A stretch of DNA of 46,065 bases. Origin: Acidithiobacillales bacterium SM1_46. GTDB lineage: Bacteria > Pseudomonadota > Gammaproteobacteria > Acidiferrobacterales > Sulfurifustaceae. The DNA lies in assembly GCA_001304215.1 (NCBI GenBank), contig LJVB01000006.1:1-46065 (forward strand). The letters run 5' to 3'. How positions within the stretch are numbered: the stretch's first letter is position 1; each line of letters starts with the position of its first letter. Positions 36,264 to 46,065 of this stretch are shown here, piece after piece. The notes below the pieces were generated by a model, which made no database searches, was not told where the DNA came from, and saw only the letters and a program-made list of their open reading frames with translations. The translations under genes and the position numbers were made by a program.

Positions 36264-36641
36264 CTAGTTCTTGGCGCGCGGACCCGGGTCGACAGGTTCG
36301 AGCTGCTCTTTGCGAATGTGGTCGGATTGTACCTGCAGCAATGTGGTGACACAGAGGGCCAGGTCGTCGTATTCCTCGCGCCCGGTACCGTACTGCTGGA
36401 AGCCGCGGTAAAAGAATTGCGCGCGGTAGCGCCCGCGACCGGTCTTGAACACGACGAAATTCGCGCCGCGCTCGGACCAGACAACGGCGGGAACGCTGGT
36501 CAGGGTGCGATCCTCCGGGAAGAGCCGAATCTCCGCATCACCAATCTGGGTCTCAATATCCCGGCCATAGCGTTCGCGCAGCGTCTGGCCGATGGTCCAG
36601 AGCTCGGTGTCGGTGAAATCAGGGATCGTTTCCTGGGTCAT
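36264..36641 (-). CDS. Conserved hypothetical protein
   Basis: 125 aa; MTQETIPDFTDTELWTIGQTLRERYGRDIETQIGDAEIRLFPEDRTLTSVPAVVWSERGANFVVFKTGRGRYRAQFFYRGFQQYGTG; codirectional with the pfp-hppA operon; no domain recognised. Confidence 0.65.
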   Translation of the reverse strand: MTQETIPDFTDTELWTIGQTLRERYGRDIETQIGDAEIRLFPEDRTLTSVPAVVWSERGANFVVFKTGRGRYRAQFFYRGFQQYGTGREEYDDLALCVTTLLQVQSDHIRKEQLEPVDPGPRAKN

Positions 36642-36892
36642 GGGCTGGGATTCTGGTTCCCGTCGGGACAGCGCATCGGCCCCGGCCCCGTGGGGCGGGC
36701 GCTAGATTAACCCAGTTTCCAGCGCGTGATCACGGAAAGATTAAATCGGGCGATAGGGGGGGCTTATTGGCCAAAGGCGGGCGTTGACGGGACCGGGGGC
36801 AGACGGTAGCTTACCCGGCCGATTAAGCTCGTTATAACAGGGCAAAAGCCCCGTCCGAACCACCACTTCGACCACTTCAGGCGAGAAGAACC

Positions 36893-37858
36893 ATGAGAAT
36901 CGTACTACTGGGAGCGCCCGGTTCCGGCAAGGGAACGCAGGCTAAGTTGTTGGTAGAAAAGTACAATATTCCTCAAATTTCCACGGGGGACCTCCTGCGC
37001 GCGGAGGTAGCGGCTGGTACCGATCTTGGCAAGAAGGCCAAGGCCGCCATGGATGCCGGCCAGCTGGTAACGGACGATGTCGTTCTGGGCATGATCCAGT
37101 CTCGCCTGTCCAAGCCGGATGCCCGAAACGGCTTCATTCTGGACGGTTTCCCGCGCAACATCCCTCAAGCTCAGGCGCTCGATGCGATGCTCGCGCGCCT
37201 CAGCCAGCCATTGCAGCTGGCGCTGCTGGTGGATGTGGACAATGAGGTGCTGATGAAGCGCCTCACTGGCCGGCGCAGCTGCGGCAACGCTGCCTGCGGC
37301 GCGATCTACAACATCTATTTCTCACCACCGAAGACCGCCGGCAAGTGCGACAAGTGCGGATCCGCGCTGCAGCATCGCTCCGACGACAATGAGGACACGG
37401 TGCGCAAGCGTCTTACCGTGTACGAGCAGCAGACCGCGCCGCTCATGTCCTACTACAAGGCGCAGGGCAAGTTGCGCACCGTAAAGGGCGTCGGCGGCGT
37501 GAACGACATCTTCCGCAACATCTCCGATATCGTCGAAGCACAGATTCGTCCGCTCGCCGGTGTCATGAGCAAGATCGATCAGGTCGAGGCAGCCAAGAAG
37601 GCTGCCAAGGCTGCGGCCAAGGCCCCTGCCAAGGGAGCGAAGGGCGCCAAGCCGGTGGCGAAAGCAGCAGCCAAGGTAGTGGCAAAGCCAGCAGCCAAAC
37701 CTGCGAAGGCCGCGGCAAAGAAGGCCGTGCCCAAGAAGGGAGCCAAGAAGCCAGCACCCAAGAAGGCGACCAAAAAAGTCGTGAAGAAGGCTGCGCCCAA
37801 GAAAGCGGCCAAGAAGCCCGCGAAGAAGGCGAAGCCCAAGGCCAAGAAGACCAAATAG
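36893..37858 (+). CDS. adk: Adenylate kinase with long Lys/Ala/Pro-rich C-terminal extension
   Basis: 321 aa; MRIVLLGAPGSGKGTQAKLLVEKY, DGFPRN, Cys4 LID region (CGNAACGAIYN...CDKCG), then about 90 aa of AK/KP repeats. Confidence 0.95.
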   Translation: MRIVLLGAPGSGKGTQAKLLVEKYNIPQISTGDLLRAEVAAGTDLGKKAKAAMDAGQLVTDDVVLGMIQSRLSKPDARNGFILDGFPRNIPQAQALDAMLARLSQPLQLALLVDVDNEVLMKRLTGRRSCGNAACGAIYNIYFSPPKTAGKCDKCGSALQHRSDDNEDTVRKRLTVYEQQTAPLMSYYKAQGKLRTVKGVGGVNDIFRNISDIVEAQIRPLAGVMSKIDQVEAAKKAAKAAAKAPAKGAKGAKPVAKAAAKVVAKPAAKPAKAAAKKAVPKKGAKKPAPKKATKKVVKKAAPKKAAKKPAKKAKPKAKKTK

Positions 37859-37885
37859 GCGGGTGCGACATAAGTTAAGTATGGA

Positions 37886-37918
37886 GCGAAGGGGCTCGGG
37901 CGACCGGGCCCTTTTCGC
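37886..37918 (+). terminator. Rho-independent terminator downstream of adk
   Basis: gcgaaggggctcgg-gcga-ccgggcccttttcgc: GC-rich stem with a T-tract. Confidence 0.75.
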
Positions 37919-37958
37919 TTGGAGACTAACCGGCATTCCGATTACGGAGCGAAACTAA

Positions 37959-38978
<1,020 letters not shown>

Positions 38979-39033
38979 TGCCGGCGCTGGCGCACGCGTG
39001 CTGACGCCGCGCGCATCGCGCTAGGGGGTCGCG

Positions 39034-39429
39034 GTGAGCAATGAACCGCTCTTCACACAGTCTCCGCAGCTAGATGAACCCTCCCGCCAGGTAACGCCGC
39101 CGGTTCTGCGCTGGGCGGCAAATCTCGGCATCCTTGTCGCCGCGCTGTTGCTGCTCTACCTGCTTGCCGAGTCGATCTATGGCAAGTACCCGTTTCGAGC
39201 GCTGTTCGGCCTGATTGCGGATATTGCGCTGCTCATCGCGCTCGTGGGGCTTCGTATGATGCGCCGGTGGGCGGCGTACCTGTTCGTGCTGCTCGTGATT
39301 ATCGTATTGCCAATGGTGGTGATTCTTGGTCTGCGTGGCGCTTTCGGCGCTGGCGTCGTTGCTGCGTTTGTTGTCGCGCCGATCTTGATGTTGTTCATCG
39401 TCGCACGCTGCTGGAGTGAGTTGCGATGA
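39034..39429 (+). CDS. Hypothetical multi-TM membrane protein
   Basis: 131 aa, GTG start; hydrophobic segments LGILVAALLLLYLLAES, LFGLIADIALLIALVGL, YLFVLLVIIVLPMVVILGL, AFVVAPILMLFIVA. Confidence 0.65.
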   Translation: MSNEPLFTQSPQLDEPSRQVTPPVLRWAANLGILVAALLLLYLLAESIYGKYPFRALFGLIADIALLIALVGLRMMRRWAAYLFVLLVIIVLPMVVILGLRGAFGAGVVAAFVVAPILMLFIVARCWSELR

Positions 39430-39445
39430 TTCTCCCGCCCCTACA

Positions 39446-40285
39446 ATGAACTACCGCCACATCTTTCACGCCGGCAACTTCGCCGACGTCTTCAAGCATG
39501 TCGTGCTGGTGCGGCTGCTGCAGGCGCTGCACAGGAAGGACACGCCGTTTTGCTATCTCGATACCCACGCCGGGCGCGGTGTCTACGACCTGACCAGCGT
39601 GTCTGCGCAGAGAAGCGGCGAATTTCGCGATGGTATTGGCCGGATGTGGAGCGGGCAGGACTGGACCGGGCACTTCTCGGATTACCTCGATGTGGTGCGC
39701 GCGCTCAATTCGCAGGGCAAGTTGCTGGCATATCCGGGCTCACCGAGCATCGCGCGGCAGTTGCTGCGTGCGCAGGACCGCATGGTGTTGTGCGAACAAC
39801 AACAGGAGGAAGCCGGAGCGCTGAAGGCCGAGTTTCCCGGCGACCGGCAAGTCGCCGTCCATGTGCAGGATGGCTATCAGGCACTCAAAGCCTTTCTGCC
39901 GCCGAAGGAACGGCGCGGCCTGGTGCTGATCGATCCGCCATACGAGTCGCCGGACGAATTCGAGCAGGCCGGGCGTGCTCTGATCGCGGCGTGGCGGCGT
40001 TGGGACACCGGCATCTTCGCGCTCTGGTATCCGATCAAGGATCTGGCCGCGGTAGACCGCCTGCATCGGAGGCTAGTCGCGGCCGGCATGGGCAAACTAC
40101 TGCTGGTGGACTTTGCCGTAGCAGCGCCCACCGGGACGCTCCGGCTGTGTCGCTGCGCACTGGTTCTTGTGAATCCGCCTTGGAAACTGGATATCGGGCT
40201 TACCAGCGATCTGCCCATCCTCGCCAAGGGCTTAGCGCAGGGACCTGAGGCCGGCGCTGAGGTTCGCTGGCTTTCCGCCGAATAA
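39446..40285 (+). CDS. rlmJ: 23S rRNA (adenine(2030)-N(6))-methyltransferase RlmJ
   Basis: MNYRHIFHAGNFADVFKHVVLVRLLQALHRKDTPFCYLDTHAGRGVYDL; LVLIDPPYESPDEF. Start at ATG 39446. Confidence 0.95.
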   Translation: MNYRHIFHAGNFADVFKHVVLVRLLQALHRKDTPFCYLDTHAGRGVYDLTSVSAQRSGEFRDGIGRMWSGQDWTGHFSDYLDVVRALNSQGKLLAYPGSPSIARQLLRAQDRMVLCEQQQEEAGALKAEFPGDRQVAVHVQDGYQALKAFLPPKERRGLVLIDPPYESPDEFEQAGRALIAAWRRWDTGIFALWYPIKDLAAVDRLHRRLVAAGMGKLLLVDFAVAAPTGTLRLCRCALVLVNPPWKLDIGLTSDLPILAKGLAQGPEAGAEVRWLSAE

Positions 40286-40484
40286 TTGGCGCTTGCTGGC
40301 CGCACCAACTGCTAACTTGGCGATACATCCCGACAGACGTCCTCTATCGACAGACAATCGGCCGCCGCGGATAATCCTTTGAAGGCGGCATACCCAGCGC
40401 AAATAAGGGGGGATTTGCAGTCACCCCGCAACTTTTCCAGTTGCGTACAGCGAGCGTGCCAGCTTGGCAGGAGGTTGAATAACA

Positions 40485-40802
40485 ATGAGCAAAGAACGCC
40501 GCGAGAACCAGAGACTGCCCGTCGAATTCGATGCGGTGCTGAATTACCAGCAGCACGCGATCATTTGCACGGTTCGTGACATCAGCCTTAACGGTGCCTT
40601 CGTCGAAACCATGCCGGACTCGCTACCGACCCGCAATACGCATGTGGAGATCGGTTTTTCGGTCCTTACCAACGGTCAGAATCGCTATCTCCGCATTCCG
40701 GGCAGGATTGCCTACATCAAGGACAACGGTGCAGGCGTTCGCTTCAGCGAAGTCGGCATGGATGCCTACATGAATCTGGTGGACATGGTTTACGAAGCCT
40801 GA
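40485..40802 (+). CDS. PilZ domain-containing protein (c-di-GMP receptor type)
   Basis: 105 aa; RRENQRLPVEF and DISLNGAFVET motifs. Confidence 0.9.
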   Translation: MSKERRENQRLPVEFDAVLNYQQHAIICTVRDISLNGAFVETMPDSLPTRNTHVEIGFSVLTNGQNRYLRIPGRIAYIKDNGAGVRFSEVGMDAYMNLVDMVYEA

Positions 40803-40870
40803 CGCCCTGCGCGCGTCAGACGGGCCGGATTGCGTTAGGCTAGGGCGCACGGTCCCTAATTATTCGTGCC

Positions 40871-42127
40871 ATGACAGCCGCCTCCCGCGTCCTGCTGATC
40901 GCTCCCTATTCGAGCTACCGCACCGCACCCTTTATCGCCGCTGCGGAGCGCCTGCGGGTACCGCTGCTTATCGCGTCACAAAGCGACCTGCCGGTCAGCA
41001 CGATCGCAGTGCAGGGCGTGAACGTCTCGTTTGCCAGTCCACAGGAAGCGTTCGAGAAGCTCATGCGGGAAGCCGAGCGCGCTCCTTTCGCGGCAGTTCT
41101 CGGCACGGATGACGCCACCACCGAGCTGGCGGCACGTATCGCCGCCTCGCTCGGGCTCCCGCACAATCCGCCCGAGGCGGTTCGCTACGCGCATCGCAAG
41201 GATCTCGCGCGCGAGCGACTGGCGCGCTCGGGTGTACGCGTGCCGCGTCACTGGCGTGTGGATCTGCGCCAGGCACTGGCAGCGCAGATCGATGCCGTCA
41301 GATATCCATGCGTGGTGAAACCGGTGGCGCTGTCCGCCAGCCGCGGTGTGATCCGCGCCGACTCCCGCGGCGCGCTGCTCGCCGCCGCGGCGCGCGCGGA
41401 GCGAATCATTGCTGGCGAATTGGAGGGCGAGGCGCGCCATCTGTTGTTGATCGAAGAGTACCTGCCCGGCATCGAAGTTGCGGTGGAGGGGATGCTCGAT
41501 TCCGGTGAGCTGCAGGTGCTTGCCGTGTTTGACAAGCCGGATCCGCTGGAAGGGCCCTTCTTCGAGGAGAGCTACTACATCACTCCTTCGCGACTCGACG
41601 CCTCAGTCCAGGCGCAACTACGGATCGCGATCGCCGCCGTGTGCCGCGCCTACGGTCTGCGTGAGGGCCCAATTCATGCCGAGTGCCGCATCAATGACGC
41701 AGGTGTATGGATTCTGGAAGTTGCGGCTCGCACAATCGGTGGCCTGTGCGCAAGGTTGCTGCGTTTTGGCACGGGCTATGGTCTGGAAGAGTTGGTGCTC
41801 GCCCAGGCGCTGGGACAGCCCCTCCCTGAGATGGCCAGCGATGATGAGCGTGCCGCGGGAGGCGTGTTGATGCTTCCGATCGAACAGGGCGGCATCCTGC
41901 GGCGCGTGGAGGGAATCGAGGCGGCACGAAAGGTCCCGCATATCGAAGAGGTTCATATCGACGTGCGTGAAGGCTACGAACTTGTCCCGCTGCCGGAAGG
42001 CGCGAGTTATCTCGGTTTTATCTTTGCCCGCGCGCCGACCCCGCAAGCGGCCGAGTCAGCATTGCGCGCGGCGCACGCCAAGCTGCGGGTTGTCGTTGCG
42101 CCGCTTTTCAAGGCGGCGAGAGCCTAG
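40871..42127 (+). CDS. ATP-grasp domain-containing protein
   Basis: 418 aa; RYAHRKDLARERLARSGVRVPRHWRV, YPCVVKPVALSASRGVIRADS, LLIEEYLPGIEVAVEGML, GPIHAECRINDAGVWILEVAARTIGGLCARLLRFGTG. Confidence 0.85.
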   Translation: MTAASRVLLIAPYSSYRTAPFIAAAERLRVPLLIASQSDLPVSTIAVQGVNVSFASPQEAFEKLMREAERAPFAAVLGTDDATTELAARIAASLGLPHNPPEAVRYAHRKDLARERLARSGVRVPRHWRVDLRQALAAQIDAVRYPCVVKPVALSASRGVIRADSRGALLAAAARAERIIAGELEGEARHLLLIEEYLPGIEVAVEGMLDSGELQVLAVFDKPDPLEGPFFEESYYITPSRLDASVQAQLRIAIAAVCRAYGLREGPIHAECRINDAGVWILEVAARTIGGLCARLLRFGTGYGLEELVLAQALGQPLPEMASDDERAAGGVLMLPIEQGGILRRVEGIEAARKVPHIEEVHIDVREGYELVPLPEGASYLGFIFARAPTPQAAESALRAAHAKLRVVVAPLFKAARA

Positions 42128-42825
42128 CGACCGAGCTGCACTGCGGCGAGCAATGCCACGGCGGCCGCCTCAATGCGCAGTATGGCGGGCCCGAGCGAAA
42201 CGCGCCTCGTCCCGGCCGCTTCGAATGCAAGCAACTCCCGTTCGGTAAAGCCGCCCTCCGGGCCGATCAATGCCGTCACCGGGGTTACCGAATCAGGCAA
42301 CACCGAGCGCAGCGGCGCGCCATCGGGATGAGCCAGCAAAACGGTACCGCGCGGGTTGAGACCCTGCGGCGCCACTTCAGAATGAAGGCGCGGCAGGAAA
42401 AGACGGCGACTCTGCTTGCAGGCACCGAGACAAACGCGGCCCCAACGTTCGGCGCTATGCTCGCCAGCCGTTACCACGCTGCGCTCGCAGCGTAGCGGTG
42501 TGAAATCCGTCATGCCGAGCTGTGTCGCGATGTCGAGCAGCACGCTCTGGCGATCTCCCTTGGGCAGCGCGCAGGCCAGATGCAGCTGGCGAGTGGGTGT
42601 TGGTTCGGTGCGGAGCTCCTCGATCCTCAGTTCAACGGAGCGAGCGCGCTTGTCGGCGGAGAGAAGCGCGGTTCGCGCCAGCGTGCCATACCCATCAAAC
42701 AGCCAAAGCGTGTCACCGCTGCGCACTCGGCGCGCACCCGCAATGTGCTGTGCTTCCTCGCCGGTCAGCACGATGGTCTCCCCGACAGCGGGCAAGGCGG
42801 CGGCGAAGAATAGCGGTTCATTCAT
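42124..42825 (-). CDS. rsmE: 16S rRNA (uracil(1498)-N(3))-methyltransferase
   Basis: 233 aa; LACALPKGDRQSVLLDIATQLGMTDFTPL, ACKQSRRLFLPRLH, LIGPEGGFTERELLAFEAAGTRRVSLGPAILRIEAAAVA. Confidence 0.95.
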   Translation of the reverse strand: MNEPLFFAAALPAVGETIVLTGEEAQHIAGARRVRSGDTLWLFDGYGTLARTALLSADKRARSVELRIEELRTEPTPTRQLHLACALPKGDRQSVLLDIATQLGMTDFTPLRCERSVVTAGEHSAERWGRVCLGACKQSRRLFLPRLHSEVAPQGLNPRGTVLLAHPDGAPLRSVLPDSVTPVTALIGPEGGFTERELLAFEAAGTRRVSLGPAILRIEAAAVALLAAVQLGR

Positions 42826-43622
42826 GTTGAGGGAGCCAGATACACGTCGTAGCGCACCAGTTTGCCAGTAATGCTGTGGTTCGGGGACGGCGCAAGCGGT
42901 GGCGCATCATCGGCGCGCTTCACAACGACACGCTCGCGCGCAACGGCCCGCGCGATCCCGAGTAGCTCGACAGCGTCCCGATCCTCGCCGACCAGATCGC
43001 GCAGCACGCGCATTTCCTTGCGCACCGCCGCCGAACGCTTGCGTCTGGCCGGAAACATCGGGTCGAGAAAGATTGCATCCGGGCGCGCCAGCGCGGGGAG
43101 CAGGGCGCGGGCATCACCAGCGCGCAGCGCGAGGCGCGAGCCGAGCGTGATTCCACGCTCCGACTCAAACCGATGCAAGCCATCGCGCGCCAGCGCCGCC
43201 ACTACCGGCGAGCGCTCAATGGCCGTGACCTGAAAACCCATCAGTGCCAGCCGCAGCGCATCCTGCGCAAGGCCAGTGGTGGCATCCACAATCGTGCGCA
43301 CTTTCTTACCGAAGGCACGCGCCAGTGGCTGGCGGCGCGAGAGACTCGGACCATGCGGACGCAGATCGAACCTGGAGAAATCGACCCAAATCGGACCCAG
43401 TCGGGGATCACGCAGATCACGCAACTCGATGTGATCGGTGGTCTGGAGCAGCAACAGGTCGGTATCAGCCGTGGGTGTCGGCAGAAAGGGAAGTGAGAGT
43501 TCGTCCGCCAGTGCCTGTGCTGCCTTCTGCTGGTCCGGGTCTTCCGACGATGCCGCCACTGCCGTCCGCAAGAGTGCAGTCGTACGAGAGGAGGCAAGCG
43601 GCGCCCGAGCGCGTCCGGTCAT
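42822..43622 (-). CDS. rsmJ: 16S rRNA (guanine(1516)-N(2))-methyltransferase
   Basis: 266 aa; VDFSRFDLRPHGPSLSRRQPLARAFGKKVRTIVDATTGLAQDALRLALMGFQVTAIERSPVVAALARDGL, DAIFLDPMFPARRKRSA. Confidence 0.94.
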   Translation of the reverse strand: MTGRARAPLASSRTTALLRTAVAASSEDPDQQKAAQALADELSLPFLPTPTADTDLLLLQTTDHIELRDLRDPRLGPIWVDFSRFDLRPHGPSLSRRQPLARAFGKKVRTIVDATTGLAQDALRLALMGFQVTAIERSPVVAALARDGLHRFESERGITLGSRLALRAGDARALLPALARPDAIFLDPMFPARRKRSAAVRKEMRVLRDLVGEDRDAVELLGIARAVARERVVVKRADDAPPLAPSPNHSITGKLVRYDVYLAPST

Positions 43623-43706
43623 GAAGCAAGAATATCACCGCCGCGCCAGGCGGCGTCGGCCTGCCGGCGGCGCAAACCGCCCGGCCGTGTTTCGGTCTTG
43701 GGTGGT

Positions 43707-45527
<1,821 letters not shown>

Positions 45528-45655
45528 AACGGATGGACCGAAGGGGCGGGCAAAAGGCCGCGCATTATACACAGGTATTGGGGAAAAGCGCGCTCATTAA
45601 AAAGGCGCTCTGCCCGGAGTTAGCCAGAAATGGCCGGAATTGGACTGATTGATTG

Positions 45656-46065
45656 CTAGTGACGGGTCGGTGACGCGTCGGTCATGAGACTGGCCGCAAA
45701 CAGCTGCTCGGCGTCCACCCGGTCGAATTCATAGTGCGAGCCGCAGAACTCGCAGTCGACCTCGATCTTCCCACGTTCTGCGAGAATCGACGAGATCTCG
45801 TCGCGCCCCAGCATGCGCAGTACCGACTCCACACGTACCCGCGAACAGGAGCAGCGGAAACTGACCGGGTGACCGGAAAACAGCCGGATGTCCTCTTCAT
45901 GGTAGAGGCGGCGCAGGATCTGTGGCACCGGCAGCGTCAGCAGTTCCTCGCGCGTGATCGTCGAACCAAGATGAACCGCGCGGTCCCAGGCATCGACGTC
46001 CACCATTTGCTCTTCGGGCAGTCGCTGCAGCAACATGCCGGCCGCCTGATCAGTGTCGGCAGCGA
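45656..46065 (-). CDS. hslO: Hsp33 redox-regulated chaperone, C-terminal part (runs off the window edge)
   Basis: RCSCSRVRVESVLRMLGRDEISSILAERGKIEVDCEFCGSHYEFDRVDAEQLF, with the CxC...CxxC zinc switch motif. Confidence 0.93.
   Translation of the reverse strand, partial: AADTDQAAGMLLQRLPEEQMVDVDAWDRAVHLGSTITREELLTLPVPQILRRLYHEEDIRLFSGHPVSFRCSCSRVRVESVLRMLGRDEISSILAERGKIEVDCEFCGSHYEFDRVDAEQLFAASLMTDASPTRH

Noticed and set aside
37322-37936. Leu/Gly/Arg-rich ORFs antisense to the adk tail
   Set aside because: Direct consequence of the Lys/Ala codon repeats on the plus strand.

Overview
This is a GC-rich, gene-dense proteobacterial chromosome window, probably from a gammaproteobacterium judging by GreB, RsmJ, RlmJ, YqiA, AcpH, FNR and Hsp33-type genes. 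I see no tRNA, rRNA, CRISPR array, prophage or transposase. Most of it is housekeeping or conserved accessory content: greB, a WD40-fused Ser/Thr kinase, lemA/TPM operon, nodIJ-like ABC exporter, an N-acetylglutaminylglutamine-type amidotransferase, bioB, hemB, rlmJ, rsmE, rsmJ, typA and a partial hslO. Two neighbourhoods stand out. (1) About 23.1-29.3 kb looks like an anaerobic/redox island. It holds a DsrC-type protein, a membrane-anchored c-type cytochrome, a radical SAM protein, a DUF302 protein, a diheme cytochrome c fused to DUF302, hemN and an fnr gene with the full cysteine ligand set. Three FNR-box-like palindromes (TTGAC/T-N4-A/GTCAA) lie 60-90 nt upstream of member genes, one in the middle of the divergent cytochrome-DUF302/hemN intergenic region. 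An EAL-domain remnant sits between hemN and fnr. (2) About 32.5-37.9 kb is a pyrophosphate/adenylate energy cluster: a PPi-type phosphofructokinase, an uncharacterised 76-aa ORF, a K+-independent-type H+-pyrophosphatase, and an adenylate kinase with a roughly 90-aa histone-H1-like Lys/Ala/Pro tail. All functional calls come from reading translated motifs; no database search was run.
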